A stretch of DNA of 64,000 nucleotides, from assembly GCF_900129865.1 (NCBI RefSeq), contig NZ_FQXD01000016.1, forward strand, positions 1-64,000, in the 5' to 3' direction. Made by a program: the position numbers and the translations under genes. The stretch is from Virgibacillus chiguensis. Lineage in GTDB: Bacteria > Bacillota > Bacilli > Bacillales > Amphibacillaceae. The notes beneath the pieces are model-generated. The model saw only the letters and a program-made list of their open reading frames with translations, was not told the origin of the DNA and did no database searches. Within the stretch, counting starts at the first letter, position 1. Every line of letters begins with the position of its first letter. Below, piece by piece: positions 36,304-45,166 of this stretch.

Positions 36304-37434
36304 ATGTTTAAAAAGTATAAAGGTGTATTCATCCTATTTTTGCTAATTTTCGTAATAACTGCATGTTCCCAAGGCGAGGAAGCCAAAAAAAGTAAAGCAA
36401 GTGACGACTCCGAGAGTTCAGATAAAGTTATAACTTTATTTACTACCGTGTACCCTCTTCAGTATTTTGCTGAACAAATTGCAGGGGATGAAGCTATCGT
36501 TGAATCTATTTTACCGCCGGGGTCAAATCCTCATCATTATGAACCAAGCTCAAAAGAAATAGTACAAATTGCTGAAGCAGATGCTTTTATCTATAACGGG
36601 GCAGGCTTAGAACCTTATGCCAAACAAATCTCAGATACGATACAATCGGAAGACATAAAAATAGTGGAAGCTTCAAAAGGGATAAATTTTATAGAGCATG
36701 CTCACGAACATGAAGAAGATAGTCATGCTCATGATCATGAAGGTGATGTAGAAAGTGATCATGCGCATGAACATGAGGGGGAAGATGACCACACGGATGG
36801 AGACGGACATGCTGGACATGACCACGGAGATAAAGATCCGCATGTTTGGTTAGATCCAATCCGTTCTATCCAGTTAGCTGAGAAGATAAAGGATGTCCTT
36901 GTAGAACTTCAACCTGATTCTAAAGAGACATTTAATAGAAACTTTTCTGAGCTAAAAGAAAAACTTGAAAACCTAGATAAAGCGTTTCGAGACAAACTTC
37001 AGGATTTACCAGGAAAGGAGATTATTGTATCGCATGCTGCTTATGGATACTGGGAGCATTCTTATCATCTTAAGCAAATTCCTATATCTGGCTTAAGTCC
37101 AACAAATGAGCCGTCACAAAAAGAGTTGAAACATATTGTAGAAACTGCGGAGAATCATGGATTGAAATATGTGTTCTTTGAGCAGAATGTAACGCCTAAA
37201 GTAGCGGATGTTGTTCGCGAGGAAGTGAATGCGGAAGCTTTACGTATCCATAATTTATCTGTTTTAACAGAAGAAGATTTACAAAATGATGAGGATTACT
37301 TTACACTCATGCAATCTAATTTAGAGGCCTTAACAAAAGCATTATCGGATTCTACGGCAATTTCTGATGAACCTGGCAAAGTGGAAGAGAACGAACATGA
37401 GCATCACGATCATAGTCATGCTCATGATGAATAA
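36304..37434 (+). CDS. znuA: Zinc ABC transporter substrate-binding lipoprotein
   Basis: This 376-aa protein of the ZnuA/AdcA (SBP_bac_9) family has lipobox VITAC (Cys 21) and conserved metal-site His residues, such as GSNPHHYEPS. A long His/Asp/Glu-rich loop between the lobes (about residues 133-178) and a second His-rich tail are present. It captures zinc outside the cell for an importer. A Zur box overlaps its promoter. No znuB or znuC gene accompanies it here, so the permease and ATPase must be encoded elsewhere or be missing. The ribosome binding site is aaggagg. Confidence 0.92.
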   Translation: MFKKYKGVFILFLLIFVITACSQGEEAKKSKASDDSESSDKVITLFTTVYPLQYFAEQIAGDEAIVESILPPGSNPHHYEPSSKEIVQIAEADAFIYNGAGLEPYAKQISDTIQSEDIKIVEASKGINFIEHAHEHEEDSHAHDHEGDVESDHAHEHEGEDDHTDGDGHAGHDHGDKDPHVWLDPIRSIQLAEKIKDVLVELQPDSKETFNRNFSELKEKLENLDKAFRDKLQDLPGKEIIVSHAAYGYWEHSYHLKQIPISGLSPTNEPSQKELKHIVETAENHGLKYVFFEQNVTPKVADVVREEVNAEALRIHNLSVLTEEDLQNDEDYFTLMQSNLEALTKALSDSTAISDEPGKVEENEHEHHDHSHAHDE

Positions 37435-37704
37435 ATGTTGAAGGGAATTATTACTTGTTGAAAAAAAATAACCTTTTTTCAATCACCATGTATTTCAGTA
37501 TGCTTAACTATATAAAACAAAAAGGATAAAAGCATGTAAAAGTTGTTTTATAATTTAGATTGTGTCTTTGCTCTAAATGGAAATAGAGTGTAAAATACCT
37601 TATGCAAGAGAAAGCATATCATACCGCGAACGAAAGAAATTGTCTTAAATCGTGATAGAACAATAAAAAGCAATGAATGTTATGAAGAATGTTAAATGTT
37701 AACT
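37435..37704. other. Gap after znuA
   Basis: AT-rich DNA without a credible gene up to the hairpin at 37705. A short match to repeat A's first bases (ctataggaaag) occurs further on at about 37754 but does not extend. Confidence 0.4.
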
Positions 37705-37750
37705 AGAAGCAACGTTGCTGGCATTACGCCAGCAACGTTGCTTCTTTTAA
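37705..37750 (+). terminator. Strong 18-bp hairpin, likely terminator
   Basis: Arms at 37705-37722 and 37728-37745 (agaagcaacgttgctggc and its complement) are perfect around a five-base loop attac, followed by ttt. It lies 270 bp after znuA. Confidence 0.65.
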
Positions 37751-37901
37751 CCACTATAGGAAAGAAAAAACTGTTCGATCAACAACTTTACAAACATTCA
37801 CTGGTTAATTTTTTCTTCTCTTCTATTCAATTTAATAGAATTCAAACTTGGTTAGTTCAATTATTATCCAGATTCTACGGCGATGAAGTTTATGTTATAT
37901 A

Positions 37902-38442
37902 TTGCTGCTAAAGATTGCCAAAAATAGATGCCTCGAACTTTTAATATTAGTTGGTTTAGAAGATGTAAAGCATAAAAAAATTAAAAAATATTCTGGTGGA
38001 ATGAAACAACGGTTAGGAATTGCCCAAGCAATGATGAATGACCCAGAAATATTGATCTTGGATGAGCCGACAGTAGGCTTGGATCCCAAGGAACGTGTGC
38101 GCTTTCGAAATTTAATTAGCTCATTCTTTCCACTCATATCGTTTCAGATGTGGATTACATTGCAGATGAAATACTTATTCTAAACGGAGGGAAACTTGAA
38201 AATCGAGGTGCTTCCTCTGAATTAGTAAATACAATTAACGGATATGTATGGGAAACGGTGGTTGAAGCAGGTCAACTTGATGAGATAGTAACAAAACATA
38301 TGTTAGCAATCAAAATAATGAACACAAAGGTACCGTATTAAGAATGGTTGCAAAAGAACAGCCAACTCAACAAGCAAAACAAGTTCAACCGACATTGGAA
38401 GATTTATATTTATACTACTTCAGAGAGGATCATAGAATATGA
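37902..38442 (+). pseudogene. Decayed ABC transporter ATPase (BcrA/YtrB-like)
   Basis: The remains begin after the Walker A half and keep the signature [15 protein letters not shown] and Walker [15 protein letters not shown] frameshift near 38122 shifts the H-loop part ([15 protein letters not shown]) to the next frame. A second shift near 38330 leads to the C-terminal PTLEDLYLYYFREDH and a stop at 38440-38442. At least two frameshifts and a missing N-terminus show that it is dead. The stop overlaps the start of a truncated permease. Confidence 0.8.
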
Positions 38443-38576
38443 CAACGATGGTGAAGTATGAAATTGAAAAAATACTAAAAAACAAAACATTTATTGGAGC
38501 AATGGTCGTATCTTTATTTGGTACCGCATTGCATGAGCTATGTAAAGCAATTTATAATGAAGACACTGGTTTGTGA
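38439..38576 (+). pseudogene. N-terminal fragment of an ABC permease
   Basis: The ATG overlaps the stop of the ATPase relic (ATGA). The 45-residue frame starts MTTMVKYEIEKILKNKTFIG and contains the first membrane helix (AMVVSLFG) before losing similarity and stopping. It belongs with the ATPase relic as the membrane partner, and most of it has been deleted. Confidence 0.6.
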
Positions 38577-38743
38577 CCCAGTTGAACCTGGAGATAAAAT
38601 TAATCTTTGTTTTTAATCTCCATTCGTAACTAGATGTAAATTGGTAGCGGATGTAGGTGCTGTTATTATTTAGTTGGATTTCTTAACCACATCTTCTATT
38701 AGCAGTGGAAGGATACAGCACCTTATTTCATTGTAGATATATA

Positions 38744-38953
38744 TTAATCCGTTTTTCCGTTTTCTTTTCGAAAAAACTGCCAATAAGCTGAGTAAGGAAT
38801 CATCGTTCCAATGAACAAAAAATATTTATTAACGATAATATCTGCTTCTCCTTGCGCGTTAAAATGAATGGGAATTTCTTGAGGTAAAAACAAACAAATA
38901 ACGAATATAACGATAAACATGCTTAGAAAAACGACAATATCTTTTAATTTCAT
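38744..38953 (-). CDS. Small DUF1648-like membrane protein
   Basis: A 69-aa protein with two membrane helices. The pattern LPQEIPIHFNAQGEADIIVNK is the DUF1648 signature (P-x-HFN-x-G), seen at the N-terminus of SdpI-type immunity proteins. The rest of an SdpI protein is absent, so it is either a short variant or a truncated gene. The start at 38953 is chosen because of the aaagga site upstream. It is the last gene of a minus-strand exporter operon, 20 bp after the permease. Confidence 0.6.
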   Translation of the reverse strand: MKLKDIVVFLSMFIVIFVICLFLPQEIPIHFNAQGEADIIVNKYFLFIGTMIPYSAYWQFFRKENGKTD

Positions 38954-38973
38954 CCTATTTCCCATCCTTTCAT

Positions 38974-40536
38974 TTAAATATATGTTGCTTTGCAAGCTTT
39001 TTGATACATAATGGCTGAGGCGACGATCATAACAACGGCAATTCCCCATAACAGAGGTTGTAGAGGTAAGGGTAAAATCCAGTGAAGCATAATAGGTCCG
39101 ACAACTGTTAACATGCTAATTAAACTAGTTATAATTACTGGTAGGCTCTGTTTTACAATGATCATCTCATTTTCCCAAGTGAAGTTCGGGTATTTTTTAT
39201 TCAGAAAGAGCCCCAGTGTAATTGAAAATAGAGAAAATGCTATAGGAATAAGTAATGTGCTAATGATTTGCAATGTGTCCATTTGGACCCGGGTTGTAAA
39301 AGCTAGAATGGCAAGACAATATGCAATAGCATGCAATGTTAGATTCATAGCCAGCTTACTATTTAAAATCTTTTTAATAGATACGGGTGAACTTTGCACG
39401 ATCCAAATGTTTCTCCCCTCCAAAGAAATAGCGAATGCAGCAGGACAACTTAGTGAGAGCATAGCGGATATAATTATTGGTCCATATATAGAAAGAAAGT
39501 GATGTATATTATCCATACCGATATATTTTCCTAATTGCTCGGGGGATGCAAAGATTAGAAAAATGCTGAAAACGGACAGCGATATAACACCAAGCCCAGC
39601 GTTTAGTACAGCTGTGTAAGAATGGAAAAATTGTGAGACTTCTTTTCGATAAAGCGCAACGAAAGGCGACCTATGTTTTAGCACTTTTTTCTCGTTTGAC
39701 CTATATTTGGAAGATGTGCTTGCAATGTCGTTGAGTGACCTGAACTGTGCTGAAACAAATTTTATAAACAGGTAGAATACAACAGTTGATATTCCAATAA
39801 AGCTCGCCAAACGAATGGGGGCGGAAATGCTTGAATGATCTAGAAAAAAAACTGCTGGAGGATACAGTTTGGTAATTTGATTTGCAAGCATAACTCCTAT
39901 ATTTGTAATTCCTTCTCCCGAATGCATATTAACATTCGCCACATATACTATTAGTCCAAGGCTTATAAAGGAGAATAGAACGGCAAAAATGTTACGGTTT
40001 TTAAAAAAAGAGCCGATGTATACCATGCATAACCCAAGCAATGAAGCAATGCACATTGGAATGAAAGGAACAAAGAACAAGGAAATAACATATAGCGCAA
40101 ATGGAAAAATATCAAAAGGTGTGTGTAACATCCACACAACGCCGCCAGAAGTCATAAATGCAAAAGCAACTAAGAAGTTGAGTACATACATAAAAAGGAA
40201 TTTACTACTAATAATTTCACTGTGTTTGATAGGTGCTGTTAACAATAAATCTAAATCGTGACTTCCGTATAAAATCCCATTCGAACGAAGAGCGGTTAAA
40301 AATAATATGGCAAAACTTGATACAGAAACCATATAAGCAGGTATGAAAGCTTGCTTTCCTAATTCTACTAAGGCGAGCGCAGTAAACCAATTGTACGTAC
40401 AGAGTAAAAACATGAGGGTTACAACACCAAATGCTAATGTGATCGCTGTCTTCTTTTTCTGTCCGGATTGTTTCATTTCATTAAGCGCTAAATAGTTAAT
40501 GATTTGAATTCGGAATAGCAAATAAGTTTTACTCAT
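38974..40536 (-). CDS. ABC exporter permease
   Basis: A 520-aa membrane protein with 10-12 predicted segments in two halves separated by a cytoplasmic loop around residues 270-295. It resembles the large permeases of ABC-2-type exporters of Bacillaceae (YthQ/YhaP-like in layout). Its start overlaps the ATPase gene stop by 4 bp. The substrate is unknown. It is controlled together with the ATPase by the divergent TetR-type repressor further upstream. Confidence 0.75.
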   Translation of the reverse strand: MSKTYLLFRIQIINYLALNEMKQSGQKKKTAITLAFGVVTLMFLLCTYNWFTALALVELGKQAFIPAYMVSVSSFAILFLTALRSNGILYGSHDLDLLLTAPIKHSEIISSKFLFMYVLNFLVAFAFMTSGGVVWMLHTPFDIFPFALYVISLFFVPFIPMCIASLLGLCMVYIGSFFKNRNIFAVLFSFISLGLIVYVANVNMHSGEGITNIGVMLANQITKLYPPAVFFLDHSSISAPIRLASFIGISTVVFYLFIKFVSAQFRSLNDIASTSSKYRSNEKKVLKHRSPFVALYRKEVSQFFHSYTAVLNAGLGVISLSVFSIFLIFASPEQLGKYIGMDNIHHFLSIYGPIIISAMLSLSCPAAFAISLEGRNIWIVQSSPVSIKKILNSKLAMNLTLHAIAYCLAILAFTTRVQMDTLQIISTLLIPIAFSLFSITLGLFLNKKYPNFTWENEMIIVKQSLPVIITSLISMLTVVGPIMLHWILPLPLQPLLWGIAVVMIVASAIMYQKACKATYI

Positions 40537-41249
40537 ATGTTTTGTACCTCCATAAAGAAAGCTTCTAATGATTGATTGCCTTTAACAGTTTCAGTAGGAC
40601 CGCTTGCTATTAATTTACCATGATGAATAAGGGCAATTTTGTTACATAGTTTTTCTGCAACATCAAGAACATGCGTTGAGAAGAAGATTGCTCCACCGTT
40701 TGCTACACATTCTTGCATAACTTGTTTTAATAAGTAAGATGCTTTCGGGTCCAGTCCAATAAATGGTTCATCTAAAATGAAAAGTTTTGGTTGATGAACT
40801 AAAGCAGAAATAATGGCAGTTCGTTGCTTCATCCCGTGTGAATAGGAAGATATAGCATGGTTAAGGGCTGGCGTCATTGCAAATAAATCACTATATTTTT
40901 GAACTCGTTGTTTTCGCTTAGAAGTGGGTACGTTGTATAAATCGGCAATGAAGTTAATGTATTGATACCCAGTTAAATGTTCATATAAATTTGGATGATC
41001 AGGAATATATGCAATTTTAGATTTGCAGGTCAGCGGTTCCTTTATAATAGAATGCCCATCGATGAAGATTTCTCCCTGGTTAATATTGTGAATGCCTACT
41101 ACTGCTTTAATCGTTGTCGTTTTTCCTGATCCGTTGCCTCCGATAAAACCAAAAATATCCCCTTTGTCCACTGTAAGTGTTAATTGATCAACGGCCTTCT
41201 TCTTATTTTTATAGATTTTCGTGAGATTTTTTATTTCTAAGATAGCCAT
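40533..41249 (-). CDS. ABC exporter ATP-binding protein
   Basis: A 238-aa ATPase with Walker A GGNGSGKTT, the Q-loop region, signature YSHGMKQR (a variant of LSGGQ) and Walker B LFILDEPFIGLDP. It is typical of ABC-2 exporters such as EcsA/YthP. The ribosome binding site (aggagg) precedes the ATG at 41249. A TetR-type operator lies 20-36 bp upstream. It forms an operon with the permease and the DUF1648-like gene. Confidence 0.85.
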   Translation of the reverse strand: MAILEIKNLTKIYKNKKKAVDQLTLTVDKGDIFGFIGGNGSGKTTTIKAVVGIHNINQGEIFIDGHSIIKEPLTCKSKIAYIPDHPNLYEHLTGYQYINFIADLYNVPTSKRKQRVQKYSDLFAMTPALNHAISSYSHGMKQRTAIISALVHQPKLFILDEPFIGLDPKASYLLKQVMQECVANGGAIFFSTHVLDVAEKLCNKIALIHHGKLIASGPTETVKGNQSLEAFFMEVQNI

Positions 41250-41268
41250 AAATTTTGCTCCTCCTTAT

Positions 41269-41285
41269 ACTGACATTTTGTCAGT
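41269..41285. promoter_or_regulatory. TetR-type operator before the ABC exporter operon
   Basis: Palindrome actgacattttgtcagt, with core TGACA-ttt-TGTCA. The same TGACA-N3-TGTCA core occurs at 42050-42066 before the TetR gene, so both are likely sites of the same repressor. Confidence 0.7.
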
Positions 41286-41409
41286 TGGGTTGTGAAGAAT
41301 AGCCAATGGTAGGGCACCATTGGTTTTTAACACTATAGTAAAGTAACATCTTTTTTAGGGTTATTATAAGAATAACTACGGCAATAGTCATTAAGACGGG
41401 CGTTTTAGA

Positions 41410-42015
41410 CTAAAAAATCTTTGTTTTCGCCCCTAATGTTTGCTCTAATAAATTTTTGTATGCTTCCAAGTACAGCAATTTTTTATCGTTAGGCAACGTA
41501 CTTGTGTCGATGGAAACGAATACATATCCATTGATAAGAAAAGAGGCTGTTTCCTTTGGTTGGGGTACATGAAAAACCCCTTCTGACATTCCTTGCTCCA
41601 TAATATGAGTTAAATAAGTTGTGAGTATCTCAGAAATTTTATGAGCAAAACGATCCATCAAATAGCGATTTTGTTCCAAATCGATGATACTTTGTAATGC
41701 AATCATATCAGCTGTTGTTTTGTCTGCCGTAATTAAAGTAGCTTGTATAAAGGAGCGAATCTTTTCAATTGCTGATGTGTCACTATAAGTGACCTTATAT
41801 AATTGTCCTACCATTGGTTCTGAATATCTTTCTACTAAGTGATAAAGGATAGCTTCTTTGTCTTTGAAGTGATAGTATAGTAAACCTCTAGATATGTTAG
41901 CTTTGTCTATAATATCTTGTGTTGTCGTTTTTAAAAACCCTTTTTTCACAAAAAGATGCAATGCAGCTTCCATGATCTCTGCTTTGCGAATTTCAGGATC
42001 TTTAACATCTCGCAT
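41410..42015 (-). CDS. TetR family transcriptional repressor
   Basis: A 201-aa regulator; the start is the ATG at 42015 with ribosome binding site agaggtg, six bases upstream, rather than the TTG at 42057. The N-terminal HTH is TTQDIIDKANISRGLLYYHFKDKEAIL. The C-terminal ligand domain is helical and unassigned. Its operator matches the one before the ABC exporter operon, so it probably represses both itself and the exporter until a drug or peptide ligand binds. Confidence 0.87.
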   Translation of the reverse strand: MRDVKDPEIRKAEIMEAALHLFVKKGFLKTTTQDIIDKANISRGLLYYHFKDKEAILYHLVERYSEPMVGQLYKVTYSDTSAIEKIRSFIQATLITADKTTADMIALQSIIDLEQNRYLMDRFAHKISEILTTYLTHIMEQGMSEGVFHVPQPKETASFLINGYVFVSIDTSTLPNDKKLLYLEAYKNLLEQTLGAKTKIF

Positions 42016-42049
42016 ATTTTCACCTCTTTGGTAGTTAGTATACGGATTA

Positions 42050-42066
42050 ACTGACAAATTGTCAAT
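42050..42066. promoter_or_regulatory. TetR-type operator before its own gene
   Basis: Sequence actgacaaattgtcaat with core TGACA-aat-TGTCA. It lies 35 bp before the TetR start codon and shares its core with the site at 41269-41285. Confidence 0.65.
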
Positions 42067-42383
42067 TGTGTTTTTTTGAATGATCTTTGTGCCATAGCCT
42101 GGCTTATCAGGATCAGTTTCAATTAGATAAGGAAGAACTTTAGGTTGTAACGGTGTTGCTACTAAAGTACCTTAGTAATTACTTTGCTTGGTTTCAGGCA
42201 TTAGAAAGCATTCAACATCACAAAATGAAGTTATTATGAATGACTTGATGATCAGAGTGTATTTAATTAAAAATCGTAAAAATATGATATGATTAGATAA
42301 ACTAAATTTGTGATGAAACATGTAACGGCATGGAATAGAATAAAGAAGATGAAAGGAATTTAAGAAAAGAGGAGGGGGAAGCG
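42067..42383. other. Gap with a protein-like open stretch on the minus strand
   Basis: Between 42067 and 42170 the minus strand is open in the TetR frame and would encode VATPLQPKVLPYLIETDPDK and more, which looks protein-like but has no start or ribosome binding site. It may be a relic of a deleted gene. Nothing else is seen. Confidence 0.3.
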
Positions 42384-42614
42384 TTGGATGTATTACGCTG
42401 GGCGGGTATTGGTTTTATAATAATCGGCTTTGTTGTTCTCATGTCTATGAAAAAAGGTATGGAAAGTAAGCTCGCTTTTATAACAGCAAATAAGGAAACC
42501 GAGGAAAGTTCAACAAAAGCTCAATCCATCATTTGGTGGATAGTGAGTACGACAGTTTGGGGAGTAGTAAGTATAATTGTTATTGTTTGGTCGTTTCATA
42601 ATTACTTTGGGTAA
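42384..42614 (+). CDS. Small two-TM membrane protein
   Basis: A 76-aa protein starting at TTG 42384 behind an excellent aggaggggg site. It has two membrane helices (about residues 5-22 and 47-71) joined by a charged, Glu/Thr-rich loop. No known family is recognised. It is a single gene just before the pbuG control region. Confidence 0.65.
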   Translation: MDVLRWAGIGFIIIGFVVLMSMKKGMESKLAFITANKETEESSTKAQSIIWWIVSTTVWGVVSIIVIVWSFHNYFG

Positions 42615-42782
42615 CGATCGGTTTCCAATGTACGTAAACGAACGAATAAAATGAAGAAAATGATACGAAGAATTATTCACAGATATAACTTGATAACTAC
42701 TAAACGCTTACCTAAGAAGGAAGAAAATCAATTTGATCTTGCAGCAAATAAATGAAAAAGAGTACATCATATTTTGTTTTAT

Positions 42783-42852
42783 CGAACAAAAAACAAAAAA
42801 AACAAGATAATGTTCGCGTTTGGTTGACATGTGTCGGAAAAAATCGTATGAT
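42783..42852 (+). promoter_or_regulatory. PurBox pair and sigma-A promoter of pbuG
   Basis: Two PurR half-sites face each other, CGAAC at 42783-42787 and GTTCG at 42812-42816, with 24 bp between these cores. A -35 TTGACA (42824-42829), 17-bp spacer and -10 TATGAT (42847-42852) follow. The arrangement is that of Bacillus PurR operators, so repression by PurR and relief by PRPP are expected. Confidence 0.8.
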
Positions 42853-42872
42853 AATCCTGTGTTATTTAAATA

Positions 42873-42940
42873 GAGGCGTATAATTTGAGGATATGGCTCA
42901 AAGTTTCTACCAGACTGCCGTAAATAGTCTGACTACGCAA
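42873..42940 (+). promoter_or_regulatory. Guanine riboswitch aptamer (pbuG leader)
   Basis: P1 gcgta/tacgc, P2 ttgag/ctcaa with the loop gatatgg, the core gtttctacc, P3 agact/agtct with the loop gccgtaaat, and the J3-1 segment gactac with C at the specificity position. A guanine-type aptamer. Confidence 0.92.
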
Positions 42941-43005
42941 GAGATATATGTGATCACAGGATAAGCAAATGGATGGTTCTATTTGAATATCTCTGTGAAT
43001 GAAAC

Positions 43006-43036
43006 AAGCTCTTGGGTGCAGACCTGAGGGCTTTTT
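43006..43036 (+). terminator. Riboswitch terminator in the pbuG leader
   Basis: Stem aagctcttgggt with acctgagggctt (three wobble pairs) around gcag, followed by tttt. It lies 65 bp after the aptamer. Confidence 0.8.
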
Positions 43037-43178
43037 TCGTTTTCATGTCTATTTTATGGATATTTTATTGGATTAAAGTCAATGGAAACTTATCAAATGG
43101 ATATAAGTTGCTGGCAGACTACCATTTTAAGAAATAGAAAGCTAGAAACTGAACAAGTCGTTTAAGCCCACTTTTCGT

Positions 43179-43450
43179 CATCTAGGAAATTATAAAATTT
43201 TGCAGCTGTAAATAAACTTACTAAGTTATTTAGCCACGTCCGGCGCAAGCGCCCAGCAACTAGGCGACTTCACTCCATTGCCTTATGATAAGTCATCATT
43301 GGTTCGTTCTAAATAGGAAGGCCGACTAAAGACGGGCTTGCCGGAGGGCACCGGCATACTCCTGTTGCAGGAGCATGTTTTCTAAAATTTTCGTTGCTTC
43401 GTTCCAGTCGCTACGTTGCTAAACGGGCGCCCCGAGCTTTTGTTCTAAGA
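43179..43450 (+). repeat. Repeat B copy in the pbuG leader
   Basis: Aligns almost throughout with the copy at 48.9-49.2 kb: ttactaagttatttagccac, cgcccagcaactaggcga, tcattggttcgttctaaata, gactaaagacgggcttgccgg, ctcctgttgcaggagcatg and gctacgttgctaaacgggcg, ending ccccgagctttt. It includes a small palindrome (ctcctgttgcaggag). It lies between the riboswitch terminator and the pbuG start codon. Confidence 0.85.
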
Positions 43451-43638
43451 GATCTATAGGTCGTATCCAAGAAGTACTAGCACTCAGTGGAGGATAAAAT
43501 AACTTCTACTAATTCAAGACGCACTTTATGGAAAGTTCATCTAGTAGTAATAAGGTAATCAACTTAACGTATTGCGCAGTTGGCATTACTACAACAAATG
43601 CTTGCAGTACGAGCAGACAAAATGAGAGGGGAAACATC

Positions 43639-44973
43639 ATGAAAAAGTATTTTAGATTTGACGAACTGGGTACGAATTACCGTACTGAGTTTATGGCGGG
43701 GTTAACAACCTTTCTAGCAATGGCTTATATTTTATTCGTTAATCCTTCCACATTAGCATTAGTCGGAATTGAAGATCTGCCTAGTGGAGTGACTCGTATG
43801 GATCAGGACGCTGTATTTGCCGCAACAGCAATTGCTGCAGCGATTGGTTCTTTATTTATGGGTCTGATTGCAAAATATCCGATTGCACTAGCTCCGGGAA
43901 TGGGATTAAATGCATTTTTTGCTTATACAGTAGTATTAGGATATGGCATACCTTGGGAAACAGCTCTAAGTGGTGTATTGGCTTCAGGACTTATTTTTAT
44001 TGTGTTAACACTAACTGGGCTACGTGAAAAAATTATTAATGCTATTCCAGCGAATTTAAAAATGGCTGTAGGTGCAGGTATTGGCTTTTTCATCGCTTTT
44101 ATCGGTTTTCAAAACTCGGGTATCATTGTAGCTAATGAAGCGACATTACTTGGGTTAGGTGATTTAACTTCACCAACCGTACTTTTAGCTGTTTTTGGCT
44201 TAGTGATATCGATTATTTTAATGACGGTTGGCATTCGTGGTGGTATTTTTTACGGAATGATTATTACTGCTATCGTCGGAATGGTTGTTGGTTTAATTAC
44301 TCCGCCATCAGGCGTGGATGGAATTGTAAGCAATGTTCCTAGCTTGGTACCTACCTTTGGACAAGCGTTTGTGAATTTTGGTGATATTTTTACATTGCAA
44401 ATGCTGGTCGTTATTTTAACGTTCTTATTTGTTGATTTCTTTGATACGGCAGGTACATTAGTTGCCGTTGCGAACCAAGCAGGGCTTATGAAGGATAATA
44501 AGCTACCACGGGCTGGGAAAGCCTTGTTTGCTGACTCGGCAGCTACAGTAGCGGGTGCAACATTAGGCACCTCGACAACGACAGCTTATGTGGAATCAAC
44601 GGCTGGTGTTGGAGCTGGTGGACGAACAGGGTTTACAGCCGTAGTTACCGCTATGTTTTTCTTACTCGCACTATTCTTTTCACCATTATTAAGTGTCGTA
44701 ACAGCAGAAGTAACGGCTCCTGCATTAATCATCGTTGGTGTATTAATGTCTTCTGCATTAAAGAATATTGAATGGGATCAATTTGAAATTGCTGTTCCGG
44801 CATTTTTGATTGTCATTGCGATGCCATTGACATATAGTATCGCAACAGGGATTGCCATTGGATTTATCTTCTACCCAATTACGATGCTGTTAAAAGGGCG
44901 AGCTAAAGAAGTTCATCCTGTCATGTATTTCTTATTTGTGATATTTGTATTATATTTTATGTTCTTAAGTTAG
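43639..44973 (+). CDS. pbuG: Guanine/hypoxanthine permease (NCS2/AzgA family)
   Basis: This 444-aa permease has about 12-14 membrane segments. It carries the AzgA/PbuG motifs YRTEFMAGLTTFLAMAYILFVNP, LAPGMGLNAFFAYTVV and FVDFFDTAGTLVAVA, then LGTSTTTAYVES. It imports purine bases. I prefer the ATG at 43639 (ribosome binding site gagaggggaa) over an ATG at 43528, which would add 37 unlike residues. Regulation by PurR and by a guanine riboswitch is visible upstream, but the leader is about 790 nt long because repeat B sits in it. Confidence 0.92.
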   Translation: MKKYFRFDELGTNYRTEFMAGLTTFLAMAYILFVNPSTLALVGIEDLPSGVTRMDQDAVFAATAIAAAIGSLFMGLIAKYPIALAPGMGLNAFFAYTVVLGYGIPWETALSGVLASGLIFIVLTLTGLREKIINAIPANLKMAVGAGIGFFIAFIGFQNSGIIVANEATLLGLGDLTSPTVLLAVFGLVISIILMTVGIRGGIFYGMIITAIVGMVVGLITPPSGVDGIVSNVPSLVPTFGQAFVNFGDIFTLQMLVVILTFLFVDFFDTAGTLVAVANQAGLMKDNKLPRAGKALFADSAATVAGATLGTSTTTAYVESTAGVGAGGRTGFTAVVTAMFFLLALFFSPLLSVVTAEVTAPALIIVGVLMSSALKNIEWDQFEIAVPAFLIVIAMPLTYSIATGIAIGFIFYPITMLLKGRAKEVHPVMYFLFVIFVLYFMFLS

Positions 44974-44992
44974 AAAATTAGAGAAGAAAGAG

Positions 44993-45023
44993 AAAGTGCC
45001 TTTCCCAAGTGGAAAGGCACTTT
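44993..45023. terminator. Hairpin terminator between pbuG and the convergent chemoreceptor
   Basis: Stem aaagtgcctttcc (44993-45005) with ggaaaggcacttt (45011-45023) is perfect around a five-base loop. Only three T follow, so it is moderately convincing. Confidence 0.6.
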
Positions 45024-45166
45024 AGCACTTTCATTTTCTACATCGATAGGAAACACGGAATGATCTGCTACCATTATGAAAATCATTACCTCAACTAAGC
45101 GCGTTTTGTAGATAACAAATCATTAAATTGTTTCAAGCTAGCAATACACCTAAAAGAATGGAAGTG

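Noticed and set aside
43528-43638. Extended N-terminus of PbuG from the ATG at 43528
   Set aside because: The extra residues are unlike NCS2 permeases, while the ATG at 43639 has a good ribosome binding site and gives the normal N-terminus.
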